In this document: positions 20,921 to 32,029 of the stretch, one piece after another
How positions within the stretch are numbered: the stretch's first letter is position 1
Layout of the letters: each line of letters opens with the position of its first letter
Source of the DNA: Cladobotryum mycophilum
Lineage: Eukaryota; Ascomycota; Sordariomycetes; Hypocreales; Hypocreaceae
Length of the DNA: 64,000 nt
Assembly (NCBI GenBank): GCA_036429605.1
Contig: JAVFKD010000004.1
Coordinates: 4,464,001-4,528,000 of the forward strand
Reading direction: 5' to 3'
Notes under the pieces: generated by a model
Database searches by the model: none
Seen by the model: only the letters and a program-made list of their open reading frames with translations
Told to the model about the DNA's origin: nothing
Made by a program: the position numbers and the translations under genes

Positions 20921-22633
20921 TTAAAAGCCGAGCTTTTCGCTGGCAATCCTGGCACCCTTGACACGATTTCCAATCTTCTGGAAGGCCACGTCTCGGGCAA
21001 AGTCTGGGCTTCCATGCTTTGGCTTGACATCGATGGAGAATGGGGAGAAACCTAGCGCCGAATGTGTTAGTCGAGGACAGAACGTAAAGGTAGTATATAA
21101 ATCAAACATGGGAGGGTTGGGAAGGGAAGGACACATACCGCAATCATCTGTTGCTCCAAGCTGATCGGTGGGAATATGCTTGCTGGCCAAGATCAACTGA
21201 TCGGCAATCTCCTCAGGGGTCTCGACCTTGGGGTTGAGGGGGTTCGTAAGACCGATAAAGGCCACCTGCTTGACACCTTCAGCGTCCTTGCGGATGTTCT
21301 CTCCGATGGTTTTGTACACGGCCTCGCGGTCCTTTTCCGATGAAAGCTGGATGAGGAAGTATCCTGCGTTGATCTTGAAGAGGGTTGGCAAGAGTTGGTG
21401 GTATGGGACCTCGGCCGAGTGAACGGAGTCACAGTCGCCACCGGGGCAGGTGTGTACACCAATGTTAATTCGCTCTTTGGGAGAGAAGCGGGCAAGAACC
21501 CTAATCTCAATTAAAAGCTGCCTCTTCAGATACAAATATTTGGAGATACTTACTGGTTATTCAGGTCGATAAACTTTTCGAGAAGACCAGCACCAGTCCA
21601 GGGGTTATTGGGGTCATTCTTCAATGCAAGACGACCTGCAGCAAAACCGCATCAGTAAATGAACCAAAAAGGGGAAGAGGCCCCAGCATCAAACTTGATT
21701 ACCTTCAGTAAAGTCGACCGAGACTCTCTTTGCGCCAGCCTCAAAGCACCCGCGGATGTCCTTTTCACACTCATCCACGATATCCTTGACGAACTGCTCA
21801 CGAGAGTAGCCCTCGAGCTCCTCCTTGAGGGGGTATAGCAAGTACATCATGCTAGGCGCGATGACGGCCTGTTTGACGGAGTTTTTGGCGTAAGGGATTG
21901 ACTTTTTCAGATTCTCCGAGGCAAATGTCGCATACCTATTAATGCATCATTAATATCATTCAAACCAAATGACGAGTGAAAATGCGTCTCTCGTGAAAAT
22001 CGGCTCTAGCAAGAGGAGACTCACTTAAAGGGGCCCTTGACAAGACGAGGCAATTGGCGATGATGACCATCATCAAAGTAGGCCTTCAATCAGAGTATCA
22101 AATTAGCACGAATATCTCATCAGATAGGCAAACAACGGATGAAGTAACCTACAAAGTACTGTCCATCTCCTGCAAAGTTGCTTGAAAGACCAGCTCCTCC
22201 CAAGGTCCTAGATATGTGTGAGCAATTTGAACCATGTTGCCCTGTAGGGAACAAGATGAAATAACGTACTCAATAATAGGATACGTCGCAAATCTAGAAA
22301 ACTCGCATCAGTACTGAATCGAAAATAAAGTCACTATACGTCTTCAAGGGATGCACAACTTACGAGCTGGCTCGCTGTTCGCCGTCCGTCACTAGGACTT
22401 CGCCTGTTGCCTCCAATCTCTCAATAGACTCTTTGGCAGCCTTGTCCTGGGCAGCAAGAAGCTCATCTCGAGTAATTTTACCGGAATCGAAATCGGCAAA
22501 GGCCTGCTGGAGGTCTGTGGAGAGCGAGTTAACCATGCCCAGTCCTGTCCCGGTTTCATTCCAGGGTAGGTAATGAACTTGTCTTACATGTTGGGCGGGG
22601 AAGAGAGCCCACAATTTCAGTTGGAATCGGCAT
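20921..22633 (-). CDS. MetE C-terminal-like (UROD/MetE superfamily) protein, nine exons
   Basis: Exons on the minus strand: 22633-22588, 22514-22364, 22293-22270, 22207-22153, 22083-22025, 21935-21703, 21635-21554, 21500-21139 and 21051-20921. All eight introns are GT-AG and the phases add up to 380 residues. The protein opens MPIPTEIVGSLPRP and carries FDDGHHRQLPR, RVSVDFTEGRLALK, VHTCPGGDCDSVH and TDDCGFSPFS. The H-x-C pair and the later Cys match the zinc ligands of cobalamin-independent methionine synthase. At 380 residues it has only the catalytic half, like the stand-alone fungal homologues whose acceptor is often not homocysteine. It is therefore probably a zinc-dependent methyl- or C1-transferase of unknown substrate. 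Exon 3 is only 24 nt. Confidence 0.85.
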
Positions 22634-23037
22634 ATTGTTTAGAAGGGGGTCGTGTAACTGCACTGGAATAGAATATAGGGCTTTAGTTGCCTGTCTTATA
22701 CTTGGTCAAGATATGGTTAGAACAGTGAGATGCAAGGATTGGTAAGGTGAACTGATGAACGAGCTCAGTTTATGTATCCCAATTTCCAAGGGCGGGGGAA
22801 TCTCAACCCCGCACCAGCAACACGAATGAGACCCTACAGGTGTATTGAGACACATGGAAAGGATACTAGGTAGGCAATAGACGTAGAGGTGATGTATTAT
22901 GCGTAACAACGTATCAGGACGCCACGTCGCAGCTGTGGATTCTCGCCCTTCTCGCCAAGAAGCTATTCTCATGCACTCCCCTCCCCTGATACGCCGGGCT
23001 GGAGTCCTACATATCTAACAATCCATCGCTCACTCCC
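22634..23037. other. Intergenic upstream of the MetE-like gene
   Basis: 404 bp between two minus-strand genes, with no coding signal. It must hold the promoter of the MetE-like gene and the 3' end of the hydrolase. Confidence 0.45.
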
Positions 23038-23814
23038 TCATACAGCTAGACCTGTACGCTTCAATGCCCCCTCACTCGCGGCAGCAATCAAGTCGGCGAG
23101 CTCTTCTGGTATGCTGAGCATGGGAGAGTGGCCCGCATTGAGTCTGATAACGTCCGCATCTGCCGCTTCGGCGAATTTCTCTTGAATATTGAGCGAGAGA
23201 GCTTGGTCCAGCTCGCAGATCGCATAAGTGGAGGGGATATAGCGATATGCGGCCCGCGTGAGCTCGGTCGTCTGCACCGCATAAGACTGATCGATGATCT
23301 TTGATTCCCAGTACGCCGCCTCCTCGGCGGGGAGATCGTTGTAAATGAGCCGGCCGGCATTTTCCATGGTAAAACGGCCGTTTGGTTTGACAACCGTGTT
23401 GGGCGCCTCGCCGAGCAGACCGATAATTGACTGTCCTTCGGCAAACACAAAGGCAGAGAAGAAGAAGAGGTGGAGAACGCCTCCAGGCTGGCCGTGCTGC
23501 TTTCGGGCCTCCCAACTGAGCTCCCGCGGTATTCCCTCGGTTCCAACTAGGCCGCCGTAGGAGTGCATGAGCGCTACGACGATCTTCCCCTCTTGCTCAA
23601 CCAACTGTTCAACCTGACGCTGCACCGTGAGCGCATCGTCAACCAGAGACCTGGAAGCAAAGTCGGGCTCGTCATGCCCAGTCGTGCTGGGAAGCACGGG
23701 ATGAGCGACCGGATAGCCTCTGGCCTCCAGCGCAGTTACTAGCTTGCTATATATCTCGGGGAGTTGGAACGATCCCTGTATGAGCAGGATAGTTGGCTTA
23801 GTGGAGGAAGTCAT
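23038..23814 (-). CDS. Alpha/beta-hydrolase (AB-hydrolase superfamily)
   Basis: Single exon, 258 residues. The N-terminal ILLIQGSFQLP is the oxyanion-hole strand-loop. The nucleophile elbow is HSYGG with Ser85, and the catalytic His is His229 in NAGHSP near the C-terminus. Its length and the xHSYGG form match the small salicylate-esterase/EstC-like hydrolases that are widespread in ascomycetes. No signal peptide is present, so it is cytosolic. The likely reaction is ester or lactone hydrolysis, substrate unknown. It lies upstream of the MetE-like gene in the same orientation, but the 404-bp gap means separate transcription. Confidence 0.88.
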   Translation of the reverse strand: MTSSTKPTILLIQGSFQLPEIYSKLVTALEARGYPVAHPVLPSTTGHDEPDFASRSLVDDALTVQRQVEQLVEQEGKIVVALMHSYGGLVGTEGIPRELSWEARKQHGQPGGVLHLFFFSAFVFAEGQSIIGLLGEAPNTVVKPNGRFTMENAGRLIYNDLPAEEAAYWESKIIDQSYAVQTTELTRAAYRYIPSTYAICELDQALSLNIQEKFAEAADADVIRLNAGHSPMLSIPEELADLIAAASEGALKRTGLAV

Positions 23815-26516
23815 TGCTTTTTATTTGGTGTTTAGGGGCAGAATGCAATAGAAGTGGTGGATCAAGGGAGTGGGCTCGCTCAAGAAGTGGAATACTAGAT
23901 AGTCTAAGAACACGATGCGTTGCCCTGCTTATCTACCTAGTTGGATGCGGTGTTGTCTCATATACGAAGTGTGTGCTGACCATCTTTCCTAATGCAGCAT
24001 AAGTGCATGTAGCCGACTAAAACTGGGGCAAATAGTGATGCAAGGTCATGACAATATCTAAGACAATGGCATCAAATCGGCTACTTGCTAGATTTTACCG
24101 TCCATCATATGGTTGTTGACCGTAGCTCTAAAGGAACGTTGCTTGAACGTTTGTCTATTATGCAGGAGATGGAGGTTGTTATAGATCGGCCTTGATCGTA
24201 ATCCTAGGCCATCCAGGCTTGATCAAGGGTAGTGCTTCGCTAGTGAGATATGAAACAAGACAGTTGAGATGAATATTTGCTACATCTTCCATACAATATC
24301 ATTATATTGTAGGAATAAAGTAGTGGTCTCTCATCTACCCACAACTCGCCTTTGCTCTTCACAATTCCTCATGCCCTGCTCACTCCATGTAACGATCCTT
24401 GCAATCAAACCATGGTTGTTTCGGTTTCATCCCTGTCGATTTTGACACTCCATGCTTCTAATCCCACAGCCGTTCAAGACTGCCGTTGGGGATGAAGGCT
24501 ATGCTGGATGTCAGCGACCGGGTCTTGTATCTAATAGGATCTTCGGACCACCCTATTTCTGAGAGCGCAGACTCCGCGGAGGATATGTTACCGTTGGCTA
24601 TAATGGTTTAAACTGGCATAGGCATCTCGTCGGGCATCACGCCGATATTTTGGCATCATTCCTTATCAGCATGACTCATAATGAAAATCGCCGAGCCAGA
24701 GTGTTGGTTACGAGAGTGGACTATTTTCATGGCCTTGGCAAAGTTACCTGCTGAAGCTCCCGCGTAGCGACCAGAGCTTGGCATATGCAGAGACGAGTTT
24801 CTTGTTTTGAACTATATATCCCAAGCCCATGACTACAATGACTACCTCACCACAGCCCTATGAGTTTGGTGCAATATGGTAGCCTCCTAAGTGGCATCAT
24901 AAGTGGCAGTGAAGCTGAATTTGGTTGATACTGGAAGCTGGCGGGCAGATCGTCTTACCATCCCATTAGCCCAAATCCACAGCAATGTCAGGACATCCAT
25001 GGGGTTTTAGTCCTCAGCAGTCGGCAGGGCGTACAAAGCGGCCATTCTGGAGTCCGGCAACCCGAGGATGCCTCTTCGCAATCTATTACAATCCTAGCAA
25101 GACAGTTGCTTTGGGGACCTTGATCCTTGGAGATCTGTCGACCATCTCGAAATACGCGTAGAGGTAAGCCGGGACCTCGCACGGTGCCATGGCAGTCCCC
25201 GTTGTTTCTAAGCCTCTGCCGAGGAAGCGTGTCTCAAAAATGCTTAAATTGAGCTATCTATCTTGGGTCTTCTTAATGCTCTGAAGCTCTGGTGTTTAAT
25301 GTTCCTTCTATGGCCTGTATTGGGGCATGATCCCACCATAACAATACGAAGCTGGTTAGTGGGTCATGGAAGATGGTGGACAGTCTCATGTTGATGTACA
25401 ATTTGCCATCTTAACCATGATTACTCAACGGACATTATTCTCCTGCAAACAGTCGTAATAGAAACTTGCCTGGACTTTGGCACACCAGACCCGCTGTCCG
25501 TATCACGTATCAATAAAGCAAAGCACAATCATTTTAAGCTCAGAATTAGAGAACAATTTCGTTTCCACGCGACCAATCGAGGAGCTCAAAAGTAAACATT
25601 CACGAATCCCGTGGGCACGGAGCATCGTATGACAATGCATCTCATTAAGATCCTTGATGCGGGGGTTAGCCGCGCCCACGTTATACCTTAGAAGGGGAAA
25701 AGCAAATAGCCTATAGGGATGGTACGCCGGAAAATAAGGGCCACAAGATGCATGATTTTCTTGCTGGGGGCCTAATTCGGCAGACAGACTTGACAGAAGT
25801 CCGCGGACAATTTGCTCTTGTTTGTATCAGCTGAGCTGCCGTCTTGGGGGGGACCTCTCGGGCAATGACCCGGCCGAGAAGCATGGATGAACGCTAACCC
25901 CCAGCGACCCAACAGCTTAGCCGGCTCAGCAAGCTGATGCCCGTGTCCTGAATCCCGTTGGAGTTCAAACCCGGTTTGCTCACTCACAAGCTTCTTTCGC
26001 GTCGTTGAACCCTTTATTAGAAGCCACATCCTCCTAGTCCGCCCACCTTCGGGCCCTTGGAGCAGTCCGTTGAACCGGCCATGGGGCTCCCGTTTGACTG
26101 AAACGACTAGCTTTTTATTTTATTTTTTTGCTGTTCAGGATAGAAGTTGCGGTGATGTAGTAGTTGAATGAAATTTCTCCACATCTGGGGCCACCGCTCG
26201 GGGGGCTCCTTGTTTACCGTGAAGTGTGATGGATGATAGTATAGAATATAGAGCGCAGGGAGGAAAGGGCTGCGAAGATCAGTTTTGGGAGGAGTCTATA
26301 AGTACAACTCGGACTGCATTCGACTTGATCATCACCATACAAGCCTTTCTTTTAGTGTTCTTTTTGTATCGCTTCTACAGTAATTCTTTGTACATTTCTT
26401 TCTGGTAACAATTGTCCCCGTTGCCTCTCCCCACGATCAGGCATTCTGAATGATCTTGATACCGAATTTCGACAGACTCTGCGAATATCTCTCGGCGAGG
26501 ACAGTCGGTTGTGGTG
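23815..26516. other. 2.7 kb intergenic, promoter of the hydrolase and of the MFS gene
   Basis: Neither strand gives a frame with recognisable motifs. A TATA-like TATAAGT occurs near 26297, about 220 bp before the MFS start. The stretch is long for two divergent promoters and may hide a decayed element, but I cannot identify one. Confidence 0.45.
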
Positions 26517-28303
26517 ATGGCTGCCGCAGACTCGTTCCAGAAGGATGTTTTACCACCGCAGATCGACGACCCGGTGCACCGAATGGATGGAAAAGATGAA
26601 GAGGCCGTCTCAATGTCCAAAGCTGAGAGCGCCAACCTTGAACAAGATGATCCTAATGCCGTGAACTGGGATGGGCCGAATGATCCAGAAAATCCCTTGA
26701 ATTGGGCTCCCAAGAAGAAATGGGCCAACATTATTGCCCTGTCTGTGATGACTATTCTTGTGTAAGTGGCCTTTCTTCAAGCCAAGTTCCCTTTGCCGTT
26801 CTTTACTGATTTTGATATACCCGCAGTCCTCTGGTAGGTTCACATCAATACTCAGGCAAGAAATCTACTTTTTCCAGCATATCAACTCACAATCTTCCTA
26901 GGGCTCCTCCATGTTTGCCCCCGGCGTTCCCAAGATCATGGCTCAGTTCCACAGCACCGATCCCAACCTCGCGACCTTTGTCGTCTCCGTCTACATCCTC
27001 GGCTTCGCCTTTGGACCCCTCCTCGCCGCTCCCATGAGCGAGATCTTTGGCCGCGCCATCTGCTACAACGTCGCCAACCTCCTCTTCATCGTCTTCACCG
27101 TCGCCGCCGCGCTGAGCAAGAACATGGCCATGCTGATTGTCTTCCGGTTCCTCATGGGCTTCGCCGGATCTACGCCCATCACGAATGGCAGCGGGACGAT
27201 ATCGGACATGTTCCCCATTCAGGAGCGAGGCAAGGCGATGTCTGTTTGGGCGATTGGTCCGATGCTGGGGCCTTGTATTGGGCCTGTGGCTGGTGGCTTC
27301 GTCGTACAGGATATTGGCTGGCGATGGGTATTTTGGATCATTGCGATTGCCGTGAGTGGACCAACTATGCATCCTCTTTTTGTTCAATTTTTTTTATAGA
27401 AGCTAATAAGCATCTAGGCCGGAGTGGTCAGCGTTGCATGCTTCTTCTTCGTTACGGAAACGCATCACCCAACCCTCCTCCGCGCCAGAGTGCGTCGCCT
27501 CAAGAACGAGACGGGCAACCAAGAGCTTTACTGCGCATTAGACGACCAAAACCTAACCAGCAAACTCCGTGTTCAAATGGCCATCATTCGGCCCATCAAG
27601 ATGCTCTTCACACTCCCGCCCATCCTCATCATGTCCCTCTACATTGCAGTTGCCTACGGGATCCTTTACCTCTTGTTCAGCACCTTTAGCTTCGTTTATC
27701 CCCAGCAATACGGCTTCTCGTCCAGCATCGTAGGGTTGGCCTATATTCCTACGGGTCTTGGAATGTTGGTCGGCATCAGCATCTTTGGCACCATGACGGA
27801 CCGCATCATCCGGGATAAGTTGGCCAAGGGTGAGACGCCTGTCCCCGAAGACCGTCTGCCCCCGCTCATGGTTATCCTGAGCGGACTGGCTATTCCGGCA
27901 GCACTGTTTTGGTATGGTTGGACTACTAAAGCAAACGTCCACTGGATTGCTCCAATGATTGCCGTGGCAGTCTTTAGCTTTGGTCTTATTGGAGTTATGG
28001 TATGTTCATCTCCCCTGCACTCATACCTACTGTGACTAACATGAGCACCCGCAGATGTGCGTTCAGGTCTACCTCGTCGACTCATACATCCAATACGCAG
28101 CATCCGTCGTCGCAGCCATCACTGTCCTGAGATCTCTTGTCGGCGCTCTCCTACCATTGGCAGGTCTATCTCTGTACGAAAGCATCGGCCTCGGTTGGGG
28201 AAACAGCCTTCTCGGGTTCATTGCGTTGGCACTTATACCTGTGCCTCTGCTATTTAGAAAGTTTGGACCTGGTATACGGGCCAGATTTCCCGGGAATCTG
28301 TAG
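26517..28303 (+). CDS. MFS transporter, DHA1-like (drug/polyamine proton antiporter type)
   Basis: Five exons: 26517-26761, 26827-26833, 26902-27351, 27418-27999 and 28055-28303, giving 510 residues. Exon 2 is a 7-nt micro-exon. It is needed to join TILV to PLGSSMFAPGVP in frame across the first membrane helix. An acidic cytosolic N-terminus ends in DPENPLNW, characteristic of fungal DHA1 exporters. About 12 hydrophobic segments follow, with GRFLMG-like and WRWVFW landmarks of the 12-TM fold. Members export toxins, fungicides or polyamines at the plasma membrane. The stop codon lies 61 bp from the stop of the oppositely oriented oxygenase. The start is the ATG at 26517. The substrate is unknown. 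Confidence 0.88.
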
Positions 28304-28364
28304 ATCATATTTGCTCGCCGATACCCAAAATGTAAACCCCTTTTGTGTTCCGCCACTGTTCGCT

Positions 28365-29493
28365 TCATTCATCATTTATATACGTTTCATAGACTTCTGG
28401 ATAAAACTTCTTCCCAGTGTCTCTATGGCTCCGAACCTTGCTCCTCAGCACATTCTCGCCCCAAGTATCGTACTTGCCCCTCAAGAACACTGAATCAATC
28501 GCACGACTTGCTTCCGACTCGGCACCCAAATCCGAACCAAACACGGAGAAGTGGTCGCGCAGAGAGCTCAGGGCTTCTTGTTTGGTTATATTCCGCCTCA
28601 CGCCCTGGAAGAATGGGACGCTGAAGCGTTCGTTTGTACCAGAGAGCACGCGATGGGTCGTGGCTTTGCAGACACCGTGGGTGATTAGCTCAAAGGCCTG
28701 TCCGATGTTGACGACAAAAGTGTCCTCCAAGACCGGGACATCGACCCAGTCACCAGCTTTGTTGAGAACCTGCAGCCCTTTGACTTCTGGCGGTGAGGCT
28801 TGGAGCAAAAAGGTCCACCATCCTGAGGCGTCCTTGTGAGGGCCAACACCTTGCGCGGCACCAGACCCGGGCGGGACGGCAGGATAGTGAAGGAGTTTCA
28901 TGCGGTGCTGGTCAGAGAGGAAGGGGAGGAAAGTCTCGGCTGGCAACTCCAATGCCTGAGCGACAAGAGGGAGAAATCGCTCGCCGAGGAGGGTCAGCTC
29001 TGCAATGTATTTCTCAACTCTAGGTCGAAGCTCAGGTAAATCCAAAGGCCACTGGGTGAAGCTTGTTAGACAGGTAGTGATATGAATTGGTTCCGTCACG
29101 GCTCACCTGGTTTGGACCTTGCAATCGCTCATAGAACGGAGCGTCAGGATCGTCAATAACCTTCAACTCTGTTGCGAGGTCAATTTGCTCCCTCTTATCC
29201 GTCTTTCCAGCCGTGTACTCGGTGCCGTCTCCGCTGTACCCCAAGAAGTGCGGCGAATTTTCCAACGCCATGGCCTTCTTGGAAGCCTCCGGCAAAGCAA
29301 AGAGAGTTGGCAAGATCTCTACAACGTCTCGGATGACGTCCCGGGGGACATTGTGGTTCGAGACGTAGAGAAAGCCCACTTCCGTCAAGGCGACCCGAAG
29401 GCTCCTCAAGAGATCCGGGAGAGTCGAGGGGTCGTTTGCCAAGGACAGATCAATGACGGGGATTTCAGTAAAGTCATTTTCAAGATGAGGCAT
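28365..29493 (-). CDS. 2-oxoglutarate/Fe(II) oxygenase, isopenicillin-N-synthase-like
   Basis: Exons 29493-29107 and 29051-28365 give 357 residues. The 55-bp intron has GTGAGC and CAG borders. The N-terminal DIOX_N region has IPVIDLS and GFLYVSNH. The double-stranded beta-helix carries the iron triad His201, Asp203 (GPHKD) and His262 (TTHRVL), and the 2-oxoglutarate-binding Arg271-x-Ser273 (ERFSVPFF). All catalytic residues are intact. Such enzymes hydroxylate, desaturate or cyclise small molecules in secondary metabolism or detoxification. The gene converges on the MFS transporter. The cytosolic location is inferred from the absence of a signal peptide. Confidence 0.92.
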
Positions 29494-29701
29494 TTTGGGG
29501 TTTTTTTCTTTCTGTGCGCTAAGATTGTTGCGTCCCGTCTTTGGGTCTCTCTTGGTGAGGAACGCTTCGTGTGTGAAGGCAGAATTTAGGTCAACGAGGC
29601 GAGGATGCGAGGAGAGGGGAACGGCATCAGCCCAGTCTGGTCAGAATGCAGCTCAACAAGGATGTAGGGAAAAGACAGGTTCTTCAGTGAGCTCAAAAGT
29701 A

Positions 29702-29733
<32 letters not shown>

Positions 29734-30767
29734 CCATCTTCTTCTTCTTCCCGTCTTCTTCGCTCTCGCTCTCTTAAGTAGTACACAGCCCTACCCTACC
29801 ATGGATCCTGGCTCGCCTAATTTGACGTGGCCCAATCCCTCCCCTATATCCCGTCACTAGGCCACTTTCAGAGCACGCAGTCCACTCAAAGGGAGAATAA
29901 GCCGCAGCGGGGAAGCGGTATTACTATCCATGGATATGCATTCCAACGTAATATCTTGATGGTGGTACAGCCGTCCCGGGAGCGCCCGAGTGTGTCACGT
30001 AAGTCCGACCCTTGCGCTGAGGTGACGGGTGATGGGTGACGAGTGGGGAACAGGTATTCATTGATTGATTGATTCAATTCAAGTGCGGGGTTATCGTCAT
30101 CATGGATTCGTGGATATAGATATAGTCCAAGTCGCGAATACATCTCGCACAAATGTTTGGATTGCATAATACAATCCCCATGTTTTGATCTTGCTTGCCT
30201 ACCTGGTGATCTATTATCAAGGTCTATGAATACCGTATGTAGAGGCATGCATTGACTCGCTCCCGTCGATTCCATTATCCGCGACGGCGTCGTTTGATAC
30301 TCCACTTCCCGTTAAGGTTATTTGGACACTCTAAAATACTGGCTACTCCTCTTTCGAAGATGCCTTGGTAAGTAGAATGAAAGCAAAAGTGAATACATTT
30401 AAGCACATTTTTATGAAGTCTTAGGGCTTGTTTACTAAATGGATGTATGTCTGGTTTTAGCCTTGACTGTGGAGAACACTAATGTGCCAACCTGGATCCT
30501 AGGCATGCCGTCGCGGACAGAATCGAGTCAATACGGTACTTAACGTCGGGGCATATCATCACGACTATATATAGAATAGCCAAGTAAATTCGATCAATAG
30601 TGTCGGACAATATATCCCATGTATTAATCTCAGCGCACATGTTCAACCAGCATGGATCTCAGGCCTACACTCTCCATCTAGGAGTGAGCCCTCTTAAGAG
30701 TCCCCACCGAGGGAGAGATACCCCGAAAACCAAACCATCTCCTACTCCAAAATGCACTCAGAGCCCT
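29494..30767. other. Intergenic, promoter of the oxygenase
   Basis: It contains a TTG/GTT trinucleotide tract followed by CTT repeats within 300 bp of the oxygenase start. The rest has no supported gene. Confidence 0.45.
29702..29731. repeat. GTT trinucleotide microsatellite
   Basis: About nine to ten perfect TGT/GTT units lie 210 bp upstream of the oxygenase start codon, in its promoter region. Confidence 0.9.
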
Positions 30768-31463
30768 TCAAGTAAACTTCAAGTGGCCAAAAGCAGCCGT
30801 TACATGAAAGTCAGCCACGTCAGGCGGACTCCAAGCCGCCATGACCTGCGCAGGAAACAACGCGGGACTCGTCACCGTCCTGAAAAAGTTCATCCTCCAT
30901 TCCGTGCCCCTCGCCTTGCCGCGCTCCACGTTGAAGAGGCCAAGCGGTATTTGGACCTTGCTTGTCCACGTCTGCCCAGGCCTGTCGAGCTTCGTGGTCG
31001 CCAGGATCTTGTCCGTGAAGGGATCCGGGACAACAAAGTGATCAAACGGCGTCCCCGGTGCGCGCCGCTTCGACGGGTTGTAGACAAACGTCTGGAGCGT
31101 CACGTTGTTCGGATTAACCTCGAACTCAAAGTAGGTGACCGAGTCCTCCGTGCCCCTAGCCAGGAACGCCTCCATGGCCTCGTACTCGAAGATCAAGTCG
31201 TTTGTCCCCTGCGATGCGTTGTAGAAAAAGCTGGTCTCGTTGTAGGCGGTGAGGGTGAGGTCCAGAAACGAGTCTGTGTAGCAGAGGTCGACCTGTGTGA
31301 GCGGGAAGTCGGTCAGATTGGGGAGGGCTTTGGAGTATGTTAGCGAGGCTGGTGAAGAGTGGCTGCATGATGGAACAAAGACGCTGGGAGTCTTATGAGC
31401 CACAGTTGAAGCAATGAAGCTGTCTATCGCCGCAGCGAAGCTGATAATTGCAGAATGACGCAT
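30768..31463 (-). CDS. Secreted CBM9-like carbohydrate-binding-domain protein
   Basis: Single exon, 231 residues from the ATG at 31463. The frame opens further upstream, but the first residues after this ATG form a signal peptide (about 1-22), which decides the start. The mature protein has several N-x-S/T sites and ends in a pattern seen in fungal secreted family-9-like carbohydrate-binding proteins: WTSKVQIPLGLF, EWRMNFFRTV, AAWSPP and FHVTAAFGHLKF. No catalytic motif is visible. It is probably an extracellular polysaccharide- or wall-associated protein. The family call rests on the C-terminal strand pattern and is less certain than the secretion call. Confidence 0.75.
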   Translation of the reverse strand: MRHSAIISFAAAIDSFIASTVAHKTPSVFVPSCSHSSPASLTYSKALPNLTDFPLTQVDLCYTDSFLDLTLTAYNETSFFYNASQGTNDLIFEYEAMEAFLARGTEDSVTYFEFEVNPNNVTLQTFVYNPSKRRAPGTPFDHFVVPDPFTDKILATTKLDRPGQTWTSKVQIPLGLFNVERGKARGTEWRMNFFRTVTSPALFPAQVMAAWSPPDVADFHVTAAFGHLKFT

Positions 31464-32029
31464 GGCTGGTCTGTGGTGATACCCTGTCAGTTCATACAAC
31501 CTGGAATCTATCGCCCGTTTCTTCGTGGTTTTCATCCAACTCTTAAATACCATCAGTATAAGTTGTTGATCCTAGAACATCCATCAGCACTGCATTCGGC
31601 CCGGTTTCGCAAATAAAGTCATGAGCCAGGGTTCTCATCGCATCCTTCGGCGGGGTTGTTATAGTATGGACTCCTCCTAAAAACTCGGTGGCCTCGTTTA
31701 ACGTGTGATATGGCATCTGTCAGTTGGCTAGCTAGCATTCACTGCGAGTAGTCGATGCCGAATTCCAGATTGCACAAGCCATTTACTAAAAGAGCCTGGG
31801 GTCTCATTGATCGCGTCACACTTCCGCCGGGCGACACATCGAGGCTCGCTCCAGCACAGACATCAAATCGCCAATAAAATAGTCGGGAAATATCGTAGAT
31901 CAATGTCTCTCTATTCATCGTGAGTGCGCATGAAGCAGTAGGCTACATACTAATTATATCCCAACATCCAAACCAGACATTACAACCCCATATCCATATC
32001 CGCGTTTTATACATCAACTTCGTCCCAGC
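31464..32029. other. Intergenic
   Basis: No gene seen. This is the promoter of the CBM9-like gene and the 3' flank of the carboxypeptidase. Confidence 0.45.

Noticed and set aside
25950..25990. GAGTTCAAACCC resembling a tRNA B box
   Set aside because: No matching A box, acceptor stem or cloverleaf could be formed around it.
30600..31343. 247-codon frame antisense to the CBM9-like gene
   Set aside because: The opposite strand has the signal peptide and family pattern; this frame is basic and featureless.
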